Positions 46,173-59,200 of a stretch of DNA of 64,000 bases are shown here, in pieces (positions within the stretch are counted from its first letter, which is position 1; each line of letters begins with the position of its first letter). Under the pieces are notes generated by a model, which searched no databases, was not told the origin of the DNA, and worked only from the letters and a program-made list of their open reading frames with translations. Source of the DNA: Scedosporium boydii (Eukaryota; Ascomycota; Sordariomycetes; Microascales; Microascaceae); assembly GCA_002221725.1 (NCBI GenBank), contig NJFT01000013.1:248001-312000 (forward strand), read 5' to 3'. Made by a program: the position numbers and the translations under genes.

Positions 46173-46479
46173 ATGGCCACCGCGGTTGCTCCCCAGATAG
46201 ACACACATCTTCCTCTGGAGCTGGGAGTCTTACCGAAGTCGAGGACCATCTCCAAAGCCTCAGCAGTCTCAGCAGAAAGATTGGCTAGGATCAACTTACG
46301 ATGACCCTCACATCATCTCTTCAGGCAGCGAAGCTATGGACATGGAGGACTCAGAGCACTACTCCGACTTACCTCCACTTAACCATATACTAACCAGTTG
46401 TAAGAGTGAAAGCCAAGGCATCCACGGCTCTGGGAAGACCAGTAAGCCTAGTCGATCAATTTCCCCAGCCCAACAATGA
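46173..46479 (+). pseudogene. Frameshifted small coding relic, function unknown
   Basis: The first frame reads MATAVAPQIDTHLPLELG and then becomes unlikely. From about 46229 a second frame runs 80-odd codons to TGA 46479, acidic and Ser-rich, with YDDPHIISSGSEAMDMEDSE followed by SDLPPLNHIL. No splice pair joins the two, so a small deletion is the likely cause. I do not recognise the family. The strong promoter-like upstream sequence argues that it was once a real gene. Confidence 0.45.
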
Positions 46480-46519
46480 TGCCACTGACATCCATCGCTA
46501 GAGAGTCCGGCTTTGGGCG

Positions 46520-47050
46520 CTCCTTACGAGCTGAGTGCAACACAGGCTTTCACGGAAGCATTAAAACAAACCGACCCCGCGGAAGGATAGAAGCCTTGAG
46601 AGTAATCAAGTCGAACTGATCGATGGGATTCACTGAGTCCCGAATGGGGCGGCCGCCATGGCGTCTGAACCGTTGAAGCATGAGCCTGTTCAGCCTGATT
46701 ACAGCCTCGTCCCAGTCGTGTACAGCATGGGCAGCTGAGCAAAGGACCTCGCAGTACTTGGCACCCTTAGAACCCCACTCATAATGCTGAATGCAATGGC
46801 GACCCCAATAACGGCTGACGGTTTATAGGGCGCGGAGGCATCATGTCTGGTGTTAGACCCGTTCTGGACCACCCTGACGAATCGCTCCCACTGTGCAGCA
46901 TTGTCGGCATTGTCAACATTATCGATATCGGCCTTTCGTCCTCTTGGTCGCTTGGCCTTAGCGATGTCCCTGGCCTTCCACTGGCGGTGAGCACAGCGGA
47001 GATAGAAGAATGAGAAGGAGAAGGAAGGGCGTCGCCGCCATTTTGTGTGT
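46520..47050 (-). pseudogene. Frameshifted coding relic, function unknown
   Basis: On the minus strand a coding-like frame carries FYLRCAHRQWKARDIAKAK, then QWERFVRVVQNGSN and APYKPSAVIGVAIAF. It shifts near 46795 into another frame with EWGSKGAKYCEVLCSAAHAV, HDWDEAVIRLNRLMLQRF and RPIRDSVNPIDQFD. Single-frame readings are only 71-74 codons. It may be a relic of a transposon-associated or orphan gene. It converges on the relic ending at 46479. Confidence 0.4.
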
Positions 47051-47216
47051 CGGCGGCAAGTGACTTGTGGGGCAGAAAATGGCCCCCTTGACGGGGTTAT
47101 GTGAAGAGAAGTATTTGGTACCTGGCCGTGTACCTTGTGCCCTCACTGCTTGTGCCCTCAAAATTGGTGGTAGAATCCGCACGATTTGGCGGCTCCAGCA
47201 GCGTAATCCCGCTTTT

Positions 47217-48084
47217 AAGAGTAAATTTACTAATTAAAATTGCTAAATGCAAATTCTATAAATAAAAAGTAGATTTTCTTAACTATATTATCTAACTAGG
47301 TAAAATTTAAATATAAGAATCAAAAGTTAAGACTATCTTAGACTAGTTTATACTAACTAATATTATAAAAGTTAGAAGATTCTTTAGGTTCCTTAACTTC
47401 TATTAAAGATTTTTAAAGAACTATAGTAAAAAAGTTAGAATATTTACTAACCTAATAAAAAAAGATATCTTTTTAAAATAAGAACTTAAAAAATAAGAAA
47501 TATTCTAGGAAGCTAAGTAAGCTAGCTATAAATAAGTAACTAGTACTTATTAAAGTTAAAATAGATACCTTAGACTATAATATTAGAGCCTAGCTTAAAT
47601 AATAAGATAGAAATAATAAGGTCTAATTTATATCTTTTATATCTAAAAAGCTTAATAGACTAATATTATAATATACTATACCTAATAAAGAACTTATAAT
47701 TATTATTAAAATATTTAAAGAATAAAAGTACTACCTAATTAGTATTAAGTATTTTATTATAATTTACTTAGACTATAAAAATTTTATAAAGTTTATAATA
47801 ACTAAGAAATTTAATTAATAATAAGTCTAATAAGTAGAAAAATTATTAGAGTATAAATTTTAAATTATATATATTAAAGAAAAAGAAAATAGAAGAGTTA
47901 ATACTCTTAGCTAATATCTTAATTATTTTTAAAGGATATCTAAAGAAGTATAGATAGTATTATATGAAGATAGTAAAGGTAACCTATAATAGGTTATAGT
48001 AAGTTATTAAATTAAGTAGAACTAGAAACTATTTAAAGAAATAAGAAAATAATAAGAAGGCTATAGGACCTTATACTATAAAAA
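47217..48084 (+). mobile_element. Chromovirus fragment (reverse transcriptase end to RNase H)
   Basis: Aligns with about 37403-38285 of the full-length copy. It begins abruptly at the edge of the GC-normal island. The first 30 bp still contain TG and CA, so RIP is weaker right at the border. Confidence 0.75.
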
Positions 48085-48625
48085 TCTTAAAGAATAAAAG
48101 AAGAATAATTTTTTACTATTAGAAATTCTTAAGGAAAGAAAGAAGTAAAAGAAAGGAAAAATAAAAATATAAAAAAGTAATTATATTAGAATAGTATCTA
48201 TATAGTCTTTATTTTTCTATTTCTAAAGCTAGAAGGAAAGGGAGAGCAAACGGGTCTATATATAGACAATTTTTTCTTATAGAAAGATTAAAAAGTAATT
48301 TTGTTACTTCTTAGATACTTTAGAACTCGAACACGTCATCGAATACATCGTTTAAGTACTTATATTATCGAATATATTATATTTTTATTTTTATTTCTTA
48401 GTTCTCGGAAAGTTATTTTTTAGGTTTCTTATTTCGGTTCTTCTAGAAGCCACGTTTTTATTCGGTTCTTTTAGAAGCTAAGTTTCTATTCTAGTTCTTC
48501 TAGGCCTTTATTTTAATTCTTCTAAGAACTAGTTTTTTTTTTTTTAAAATAACTTCTTTTTTATTTTATATCTTTTAATTTTATAATATTTCTTTATAAT
48601 ATTATTTTACTTAAATATAGTAATA
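48085..48625 (+). repeat. Family-A LTR-like repeat, copy 7
   Basis: TCTTAAAG...GTAATA within chromovirus sequence. The flanks correspond to non-adjacent reference positions (about 38285 left, about 39105 right), and the flanking pentamers are AAAAA and TAAAA. This points to a deletion or recombination through the element. Confidence 0.75.
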
Positions 48626-49790
48626 TAAAATAAGTAATTATTACTATTAATAAAATAGAGAAGCTATATAAGTAGGTTATAAAAGAGCTCTAGTTTATAT
48701 AATAATATATAAAATATTATATAGACTAGAAATAGATTAAAAAACTAATTCTTAAAAGGGGGAGCAAGGTCTAACTACTTTAAAAGAAGCTAAAAATAAA
48801 GGACCCCTAGATTAAGATAATATAATTAAATAATAAACTTAATTATTAAAAACTAGGACCTTTTTTTATTAAATATAAGATTTTAAAAGTTAACTATAAA
48901 CTTAAACTATTAAAAAGTATAGATAACTACCTAGTATTCTATATAGCCTTACTTAAACTAGTATATAAAGATATACTACTTAGGAAATTAATATAAATTG
49001 AAGCTTAAAAGAAGAAATCTTTAAAATAAAAAAGATTTTTAACTTTTAATATTATAAAGAAATTATAAAATACTTAATTAAATAGAAAAACTATAATAAA
49101 AGTAAAAATATTTAAAAACTTATTAAATATCTAATAGAGAGCTAGTAACTCCTTACTATATTCTACTAGAAGAATTTAGTAAAACTAAAGAACCTAAGTT
49201 TATAAAACTATCTCCTAAACCTAAGAAGGACGAATTAATAGGATTAGAGACCTTAAGAAACTAAATATCTTCTACTATATAAGCTTTCTAAATAGAAAGA
49301 TAAATATTATCCTTCTTATTTAAATCCTAGATCCCCCTTCTAAATATCTTAAAACTTTTTATTTTAATATTTTTCTTTATCTAATAGATATATACTAAGT
49401 AGTTTACTACTATTAATAACTATATTTAAAGAATAAATAATACTTCCTCTACCTCAGCTTCCTCTTTCTCTAGTTTCTTTTACTCTTATAAAAGACAAAT
49501 AACTAGAAAAAAATAAGTTAGTTACTAGGAAAGAGGGCAGGGAAAGAAGCAAACCTACAAGTTAAGGCTATAAAAACCTTATTATATAATCTACTTTACT
49601 ATATATACTCTATATACTAAGAGGACTCCTCACTTATTATATATACTTTATTATTTTTAAAATAATATATATATAGTATTTTAGTCTTAGTATTTAATAA
49701 TTAAAGAAAACATATAAAAAATATAAACTAATAGTTAAGAGGTCTACTTATAAGTCTTTAAAGATAAAGACTAGAAAGGAAGAAATATTA
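48626..49790 (+). mobile_element. Chromovirus fragment (integrase end, chromodomain, 3' region)
   Basis: Aligns with about 39105-40346. The chromodomain relic lies at about 49010-49130. It runs directly into the 3' LTR at 49791. Confidence 0.75.
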
Positions 49791-50282
49791 TATTATAACT
49801 ATATATAGCTAGGGAAGAGGCTAGGTAATTAGAAGTAGTAGAAAAGGATAAACTATAAAACTATAATAAAATTATAAAATAAGAGACTACTTATATAAGA
49901 TTATAGTAAGCTATAAGTAATCTAAATTATATAGTATTATAGTAAGCTACAAGTAATCTAGATTATATAAGATTATAATAAGCTAAAAGTAATCTAAATT
50001 AAATAGGATTATAATAAGTTAAGGTAATCTAAAGAGAGCTTAAAAGAAAATATTTATATAAGCTATAGTTTTCTCTATATATCTAATTTATCTTTTAATA
50101 TTCTCTAGTAGTTAATATAAGTAACTACTATAACTTATACTTATATATATACTTTTACTATATTATTATAAATACTACTTAATTATCTTATTTACTATTA
50201 ACAGGCCCCTACGACCCTGATACTAGCTGTACCTACCTAATATCTAATTAATTAACCGGTTCCTAGTATTAAAAATATAATA
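49791..50282 (+). repeat. Chromovirus 3' LTR (subfamily 2)
   Basis: Starts TATTATAACTATATATAGC and ends AAAAATATAATA, followed by GTTTT (50283-50287). It is the same LTR subfamily as 25851-26378, with about three 38-bp internal units instead of four. The stretch AACAGGCCCCTACGACCCTG near 50200 is nearly un-RIPed. Confidence 0.8.
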
Positions 50283-50405
50283 GTTTTAAGCTAGTTTTAT
50301 AATTTTAAGCTAGTTCTAAGCTAGTTTTAGTTTTATAGTTTTTAACTAATTTTTTATAGTAAAATAATTTTTTTAGTAAGTTATTTCTACTTAAATATAA
50401 TAATA
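50283..50405. repeat. AT-rich flank with AAGCTAGTTTTA words
   Basis: Short degenerate repeats of TTTTAAGCTAGTTTTATAA type between the LTR and the next family-A copy. No gene. Confidence 0.5.
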
Positions 50406-51492
50406 TCTTAAAGTTATAAAGAAAAATAAAAGAAGAATAGTTTTTTACTATTAAGAATTCTTAAGGAAAGGAAGAAGTAAAAGAAAGAGAAAAAAAAGAT
50501 ATAAAGAAGTAATTATATTAAAGTAATGTCTATATAGTTCTTATTCTTCTATTTCTAAAGCTAGAAGGAAAGAGAGAGAAAATAAGTCTATATATAAACG
50601 ATTTTTTTCTATAGAAAGATCGAAAAGTGACTTTGTTACTTCTTAGATACTTAGAACTCGAACACGCTATTAAATATATTATTTAAGTACCTATATTATT
50701 AAATATATTATTATTATATAGAGAATAGTAAGTAAAAAGTATTTTTAGTAAAATTCTAGTTAAGTAAAATAGTAGATTTCGCGGTATAGATCTCGCGGTG
50801 TAGATTTCGCGGTGTAGAATGAAAGTATAGAATAGAAAATGGGAATAGTTACTAATTAATAGTAAGTAGTAAAGAGAAATTAAGAGAATTGCTTATTTTA
50901 TTAAATTTTAATTTTAAGAAAGAATTTCTAGTTCTTTTATATTTTTATTTTCTTAGTATAAGTTACTTACTTATAACTAGGTATTTTTATTCTTAGTTTC
51001 GAGATTATTATATTCCGGTTTCGAAATTATCTTATTTTAATTTTATTTTCGGTTTTTAATATTAGAATTATTTTATTTATTTTAGTTTTTAATATTAAAA
51101 TTATCTTATTTTAGTTTTCAATATTAAAATTATCCTTTTCTAGTTTTAACTATTTCTATTAGTTTTATATATTAGTTTTATATAGTTTTTATACTATAAA
51201 GTATATATATATATATATATAATAGTTTTTATAATAAAATATATTATATTTTTATTTTTATTTCTTAGTTTTTAAAAAGTTATTTTTAAGTTTTTAGTAA
51301 AGCTTTATTTTTAAGTTTCTTATTCTAGTCTAGAAGCTACGTTTCTATTTTAGTTCTTTTAGAAGCTAGATTCCTTTCTAATTCTTTTAAAAACTAGTTT
51401 TTAAAATAACTTCTTTTTATTTTATATTTTTATTTTTATTTTCTTTATAAAGTTATTTTATATTTAAATATAGATACTTAAATATAGTAATA
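50406..51492 (+). repeat. Family-A LTR-like repeat, copy 8, split by a family-B insertion
   Basis: The A copy runs 50406-50705 and resumes at 51237-51492; family B sits between with a clean duplication. The A flanks themselves (TAATA and ATTTA) do not match. Confidence 0.75.
50706..51236 (+). repeat. Family-B solo LTR, copy 2
   Basis: 531 bp, TATTATTATTATATAG...TTTTTATAATA, bounded by AAATA duplications (50701-50705 and 51237-51241). It retains TTTCGCGGTGTAG words near 50780-50818. It is younger than the A copy it interrupts. Confidence 0.85.
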
Positions 51493-51658
51493 ATTTATAT
51501 TAAAGTATTAGCTTTTTATTTTATTTTCTTTATTTAGTAATTTAGTTTATTATTATTATATAATTATATATATATTATCTAGAAAATTATATTAAAGTAA
51601 TTAAATAATATTTCTAATTATTTTATAGTTATATTAGCTTTTTAAACTTAAGTATATT
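51493..51658. mobile_element. Short RIPed spacer between family-A copies
   Basis: About 165 bp of RIPed AT-rich sequence between two family-A copies in the same orientation. Nothing recognisable. Confidence 0.4.
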
Positions 51659-52325
51659 ATTTTAAGATTATAAAAAAAAATTAAAAAAAAAAAAAATAGT
51701 TTTTTATTATTAAGAATTTCTTAAGGAAAGAAAGAAGTAAAAAAAAGAGAAAATAAAGGTATAAAGAAGTAATTATATTAAAATAGTATCTATATAGTCT
51801 CTATTCTTCTATTTCTAAAGCTAGAAGGAAAGGGGGAGGAAACAAGTTTATTTATAGACGATTTCTTCTTATAGAAAGATCGAAAAGTAACTTCGTTACT
51901 TCTTAAATACTCTAGAACTCGAACACGCTATCAAATATATTATTTCAGTACCTATGTTATCAAATACGTTATTTTAAAAGTTTTTATTATTAAATATATT
52001 ATATTTTTATTTTTATTTCTTAGTTATATTAAAAATAAGTTTTTAAGTTTACTATTAAACTTTGTTTCTATTTGTATTTTCGGTTCTCGGAAAGTTATTT
52101 TTAGGTTTTTTATCTTAGTTTTTCTAGAAGCCGTGTTTTTATTTTGATTCTTTTAGAAGCTAAGTTTTTGTTCTAGTTCTTCTAGAGGCTAGGTTTCTAT
52201 TTTAGTTCTTCTGGGCTTGTATTCTAGTTCTTTTAAAAACTAGTTTTTAGAATAACTTCTTTTTATTTATATTTTTAATTTTATAATATTTTTTTATAAA
52301 GTTATTTTACTTAAATATAGTAATA
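51659..52325 (+). repeat. Family-A LTR-like repeat, copy 9
   Basis: The start is degraded (TTTTAAGATTATAAAA); the end is clear at AAATATAGTAATA. It includes an extra block near 51960-52085 (GTTATTTTAAAAG to TTCTATTTGTATTTTCG) that is shared with A copy 3 in the opposite orientation, so at least two length variants exist. Confidence 0.7.
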
Positions 52326-53873
52326 AAAACTAGGTAAAGTTTAGAAAATAATTTAACTACTAAGTAGTATTAACTAGAAAAGTTACTTTTAAGTAAACTA
52401 AAAGCCTTTAAAATAATAATTTACTTTAAAGTACTTATTATATAAAATTTAAACTACTTATTAAAAAAAAGAAAATATAAATAAATATATATAATAAAAG
52501 CTATAATAAGCTTTAAAACTTTATTAATAATAAGAAAACTACTATAATATATACTAAAGAAATATTAGAAATATAATAAGGTATTTATTAAAAAATTAGA
52601 AACTAGATTACTAAAACATAGCTAATAGGGTTATAAGATATTATTAAAGAAAAGTATATAACGAAAGTTTATATTTATTTATAACTTTAATAAAGTATAA
52701 CTTAAAGTATTCTAAGAATATATTAAAGAAATACTTGGAAAAGGATATGTTTAGCTATTAATATTACTAGCTAGATATTTTATTCTTTTTATATTTAAAA
52801 AGAATAAGAAGTTATAGATATATATAGACTATTAATAACTAAATAATATTATAGTAAAGAACTAATATTTACTACCTTTAATCTTTAAGCTTTAAGATAG
52901 GCTTTAGGAAGCTTAATAATTTATAATATTAAATTTAAAAGGAGTTTATAATTTAGTCTATATTAAAGAAAGTAATAAGTAGAAGATAGCTTTTTAAACT
53001 TAATATAGCTACTTTAAGTATTTAGTTATACTTTTTAAATTAATTAATACTTTAGCTAGCTTTTAGATAATAATTAATTATATATTATAAGAATATTTAG
53101 ATTAATTTAAAGTAGTATATCTTAATTATATTTTTATCTACTTAAAAAAAATTAAAGAATATAGAAAATATATATATATAAAGTTTTCTAAAAACTAGAA
53201 AAAGTAAAACTACTAGTTAAAGTTATTAAATATAAATTTTATAAGTAAGAGATAAACTTTTTTAAATATATTATTTAATTAGAAAAATCTAAATATAAAG
53301 ATTAAAATTAAAGTTATCTTAGATTAGCTAATACTAATTAATATTATATAAGTTAAAGGATTTCTTAGATTTTTTAACTACTACTATAGGTTCTTAAAGG
53401 ACTATAGTAAGAAAGTTAAAGTATTTATAAACTTAATAAAAAAAGACAATCTCTTTAAATAGAGACCTAAAGAATAAAAAGTATTTTAAAAAGCTAAGTA
53501 AACTATAAGTAAATAACTAGTTCTTATTAAAATAGATTTTATAAAACTATTTAAAATTAAAATAGATATCTTAGATTATAGTATAAAAATGTAATTAAAG
53601 TAATAAGATAAAGATAATAAAATTAAGCTTATAGCTTTTATATTTAAAAAGCTTAATAAACTAAAGCTATAATATATTATATTTAATAAAGAATTTATAG
53701 CTATTATTAAAGCTTTTAAAGAATAGAAGTATTACTTAGTTAATATTAAATACCTTATTATAATTTACTTAGATTATAAAAACTTTATAAGATATATAAT
53801 AACTAAGAAACTTAATTAATAGTAAGTTTAAAAAGTAGAAGAACTATTAAAATATAATTTTAGAATTATATAT

Positions 53874-54522
53874 TCTTAAAGTTATAAAGAGAAATAAAAG
53901 AAAGATAGTTTTTTACTATTAAAAATTTCTTAAGAAAAGAAAAAAGTAAAAAAAAGGGAAAATAAAGGTATAAAGAAGTAATTATATTAGAATAGTGTCT
54001 ATGTAGTTCTTATTCTTCTCTTTCTAAAGCTAGAAGGAAAGGGGGAGGAAACAGGTCTATATATAGACGATTTCTTCTTATAGAAAGATTAAAAAGTAAC
54101 TTCGTTATTTCTTAGATGCCCTAGAACTCGAACACGTCATCAAATACATCGTTCGAGTACTTACGTCATCGAACACATCGTTCGAGTACTTACGTCATCG
54201 AATATATTATATTTTATTTTTATTTCTTAGTTCTCGAAAAGTTATTTTTAGGTTTCTTATTTTAGTTCTTCTAGAAGCTACGTTTCTATTTTAGTTCTTT
54301 TAGAAACTAAGTTTCTATTTTAGTTCTTCTAGAAGTTTCTATTCTAGTTCTTTCAGTTCTTCCAGAGGCTAGGTTTCTATTCTACTTCTTCTAGGCCTTT
54401 ATTTTAGTTCTTTTAAAAACTAGTTTTTTTTTCTTTTTTTTTAAAATAACTTCTTTTTTATTTTATATCTTTTAATTTTATAATATTTCTTCATAATATT
54501 ATTTTACTTAAATATAGTAATA
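53874..54522 (+). repeat. Family-A LTR-like repeat, copy 10
   Basis: TATAT duplications (53869-53873 and 54523-54527). The uninterrupted site exists at about 38075 in the full-length chromovirus, which confirms the ends. It has an internal 33-bp duplication of the CATCGTTCGAGTACTTACGT word (54150-54200). Confidence 0.88.
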
Positions 54523-55354
54523 TATATATTAAAGAAAAAAAAAATAGAAAAGTAAATACTTTTAGCTAATACTTTAATTATTTCTAAAAGATATTTAAAG
54601 AAATATAGATTATACTATATTAAGATAATAAAGGTAACCTATAATAAATTATAATAATTTACTAAATTAATTAAAACTAGAAGCTATTTAATAAAATAAA
54701 GAAGAAATAAAGAGAGGTTATAAATTTATATACTATAAAGTCCTTTTATATTATTTTAATATAAGAAAATAAATAGCTTATAATATTAAAATAGAAAATT
54801 AAGAGTTACTAGTAATTTTACTAACTATATCTTTTAAGAAATATATAAATTACTATTATATAGCTATTTAAACTTTAAAAAGACATTTAAAATCTTTAGA
54901 AGAAACTACTAAATAAACTATAGCTTTAAGTACTTTAAGTATTTAGTTAAGATATATAATTATTATATATAAAATAAGATATTATAATATAAAACTTATA
55001 AAAAACTATAGTTAATATTAGTATTAGAAGTATTATAATAGAAAATTATTATTAGTTTTATTATTAAATTACTTAAATTTAAAGACTTAGCTAGTAAAAT
55101 AAAATATAATAATATTATAATAGTAGTTAATAAATTAATAAAATATATTTACTTTATATTATATAATAAAACTATAAAGGTACTATAGTTTACTAAGTTA
55201 TTTTTATAAATAGTAATAGTAAATTATAATTTACTAGAAGAAATTAATTTAAATAGAGGTAGTATATTTATCTTATATTTCTAGTAGAGCTTATTAGATA
55301 AAATAGAAATTAATTATAAGCTCTTTACTATATATTATTTAAAAATATAAAAGT

Positions 55355-55831
55355 TATTATAAAAACTATTTTATATCTATATATATATATATACTTTATA
55401 GTATAAGAAATATATAAAGCTAATATATAAAACTAATATATAAAACTAATATATAAAATTAATAAAAATAGTTAAAACCGGAAAAGAATAATTGGGATAT
55501 CGAAAACTGAAAATAAAACTAGAATAAGATAATTCCGAAACCGGAATATAATAATCCCGAAACTAAGAATAAAAACACTTAGTTATAAGTAAGTAACTTA
55601 TACTAAGAAAATAAAAATATAAAAGAATTAAAAATTCTCTCTTAGAACTAAAATAAAATAGAATAAGTAATTCTTTTAACTTTTTCTTATTACCTACTTT
55701 AGTAATTATTAATTAGTTACTATTTCTATTTTTTATTCTACACCGCGAAATCTACTATTATACTTAACTATAATTTTATTAAAAATACTTTTACTTACTA
55801 TTTTCCTTTTACTACTTATATAACTATAATA
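55355..55831 (-). repeat. Family-B solo LTR, copy 3
   Basis: 477 bp in reverse orientation within the integrase region of chromovirus copy 3. Flanking pentamers are AAAGT and AAACT (one mismatch). It contains TAATATATAAAACTAATATA tandem words at its left end. Confidence 0.78.
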
Positions 55832-56073
55832 AAACTAAGTAGAGTAAATAAATTAGATATTTAAAATATACTTATAATATTATATTAACTAGGAGTAGGA
55901 TAATTAGGTATTTTTACTATCTTTAATTAATATATTAAAAAGTATTAAACTATTACTATTTTATATAAATTATAGTATTAAATTCTAAATAAGATTTAAG
56001 CTAGTAAAGATAAAATTCTAAATAGAATAAGTAATTATTACTACTAATAAAATAAAAGAATTATATAAGTAAC

Positions 56074-56212
56074 TAGGATTATAATTTTAGTTTCTAGTTT
56101 TTAGTCTTTAGTTTAGAAAAAAAAACTAACTAAAATAGTTTCAGCTTTAAAAAAATACTAACTAGACTAGTTTTAATATAAACTAAAACTAACTAAAAAA
56201 AAACTAAAAAAC

Positions 56213-56243
<31 letters not shown>

Positions 56244-59200
56244 ATAAAAACTTTAACTTTAAAAACAATTTTTAAATTTTAAATTTAATTTAAAATTTTT
56301 ATAAAAATGTTTAATTAATACTAATATTATATACTATTTTATAAAATATAAATATATATTTATTTTTAATAAAATTCTCGAATATTTTAGAAAGTTCTAT
56401 TAGATTTTATATAATTCTATCTACTTCTATTATATTCTAGTATATTCTATAATATTCTAGTATAGTCTAGTATTTACTATTATAGTCTACTATACTCTAA
56501 TATATTCTAGAAATTTCTAGAAATTTCTATTAAGTTTTAAAATTTTTAAGAAATTCTAAAAAATTCTACTAAACTCTACTAAGTTTTATTTTTATATTTT
56601 TAGAATATTCGAAATTAGACTTTAAAAAACTATATAAAGAAAGATAATTTCCTTTTATAAACTCTTTTTTTCTTTTTATTTTTCCTTATAAAAATAATTA
56701 TAATTATAATTATAATTATATTTCTTAAACTATATTTATAACTATTACTATTATTATAATTATATTATTTATAATAAATTCTTCTTTTAATACCGAGTCT
56801 ATATATAATAAATCTAAAGACTCTTATTATATATTATAAAAAGAAATATAACTTATTATATTTATAATACTTATTTCTATTACCTCTATTCCTATTATTA
56901 TTAATTCTACTACTAATAATAACTAATATAAAGATTCTATTTATAATAGTTCTACTTATATATTAGATAATTCTAATATTTATATATTTAAAAACGGATT
57001 ATTTACTAGAACTTTATTAACTATTAATTATAGTAAGGAAAGAGAAACGCTTATAAAGTATATATTATATAATTATAATAAAATAACTATAATTAAAGGC
57101 TTTTAGTCTTCTAATTTTATATATTGTTATTAAAATAAGTATCCTACTATAGCTTATAGTATAAAAATAGAAAGTTATCTTATTAAAAGAGCTAATATAT
57201 CTAATATAACTAGTTTTTTTAATATTATAGCTTCTACTTCTTAAAAATAGTAAAGAACTAATACTATTATAAATAATAGTACTAGTTTAATTAATAAATT
57301 TAATAAAGATAAAGCTTATAATAAAATATTAAATTTTATTATAAGTAATAATCTTTCTTTTAATATTCTTAACTTTAAGTTATTTTCTAGCTTATTAAGC
57401 TATTATAATAAGCAAAATCTAACTATAAACTATTGAAAAATTAAAAATATATTAGAAAATATATATAATACGTATTTATCTAATATAAATAATAAATTAA
57501 AACTTAATAAAGAAAGTTATAGGTTTTTTTTATTAACTTTTAATATATAGACTTCAAATACTTAAAATAGCTATTTTAATATTATATTATCTTATATAGA
57601 TAATAGTTTTAACTTAAATTATAAGCTAATTAGTTTTAAAGAATTATTAGAAGCCTATATAGGCTTATATATTTATACTAACGTTATTAATATTATAAAT
57701 TTATATACTAATTTATATAATAATATAGTATTATACGAGATAATGTAGTTAATAATAATACTTTTATAAGTATTTTTAAAAGAAAAACTAATAAAAGTAA
57801 TTTATTTAATATTAAATATATTATATATATTATTAATCTTATAGTATAAGATATATTATAAGATTATATATTAAATACAAAGGCTAAAAATGCTATTAAT
57901 ATATATATAGATACTATTAATAATAATAATACTAATATTATTACTAAAAATAATATTACTATTATAGCTAAACTATAAAAATTAGTTACACTTATTAAAT
58001 ATACTTAAAAAAATAAAAAATTACTTCTTAAAGGTATTAATAAATATAAAAAAGAGGGAATTATATCTTTAAACTATAATATTACTAAAATTCCTTTAGA
58101 TAATACTACTAGATAGAATTCTATATATTATATAATTAAAATAGCCCTTAAATTACAGCCAGCTATAATATATATAGCTAATAATACTTAAATTAAAGAA
58201 TTTAAAAATAATATTTTAAATAAATTAGAATAGCTTTAGTTAAAAGAACTTAAATCTATATTTGAAATATTTATTAAACCTAGTATTAAATTACAAGGTC
58301 AAGTATATACTACTTTAAATATAAGTTTATTATATATTTATCAAATTTATAATAAACTTAATAAAATAATTAATATATATAAAACTAATAAAACTACTAA
58401 TTATAGTAGTTATATATTAGCTATTTAAGCTAGTATTAAAAAGCTAGAGAAGTATTTTCCTAAAAAGATTACTTATTATAAACTTTATATTTTAAATATT
58501 ATTTTAGATCCTAGATTTAAACTAATATATTTTTAAAATAATGGTTTATTATATCTATATTAATCTACTAATATAGTAGATAAAACTACTACTATATTAT
58601 AATATGAATTTATTAAAGTAAGAAATTTAGTAAATACTTCTAATAGTAATATTTCTTTTGATAAATTACAAGATAATATATAATTATTAATATATCTAAT
58701 AAAGAATCTACTACTTCTTTAGATAAAGATTTATATATAAATACTAGTAATAATAAAGAAGAATATATTACTTATTTAAAAGAAACTACTATTAGTTTAA
58801 ATATAAACCCTCTTAATTATTAGAAATAAAATAATAGTAGATTTTCTATATTAAGTATTTTAGCTAGAAAGATTTTAGCTATTCTAGCTACTTAAGCTTC
58901 TATTAAAAGTACTTTTAATATAGCAAATAATATTATAACTAAAAGTCGAAATAGACTTAGTTTTAATACTATAAAATAACTTATACTACTTAAAAGTTGG
59001 AGAATTAAAGATTTAAAGGAATTAGAAAGATTATATATTAAAAATAATATTAAAGAAGAAGAAGAAACTTATTAAAAACTTATTATTTATATATAATATT
59101 TAATATATATTTCTTTTATTTTTTTTTTAAAATATTATTTATAATTTTAATTTAATTTTTAAGTATTTAATATAATTATATTTATTAGGTTTATAATTTT

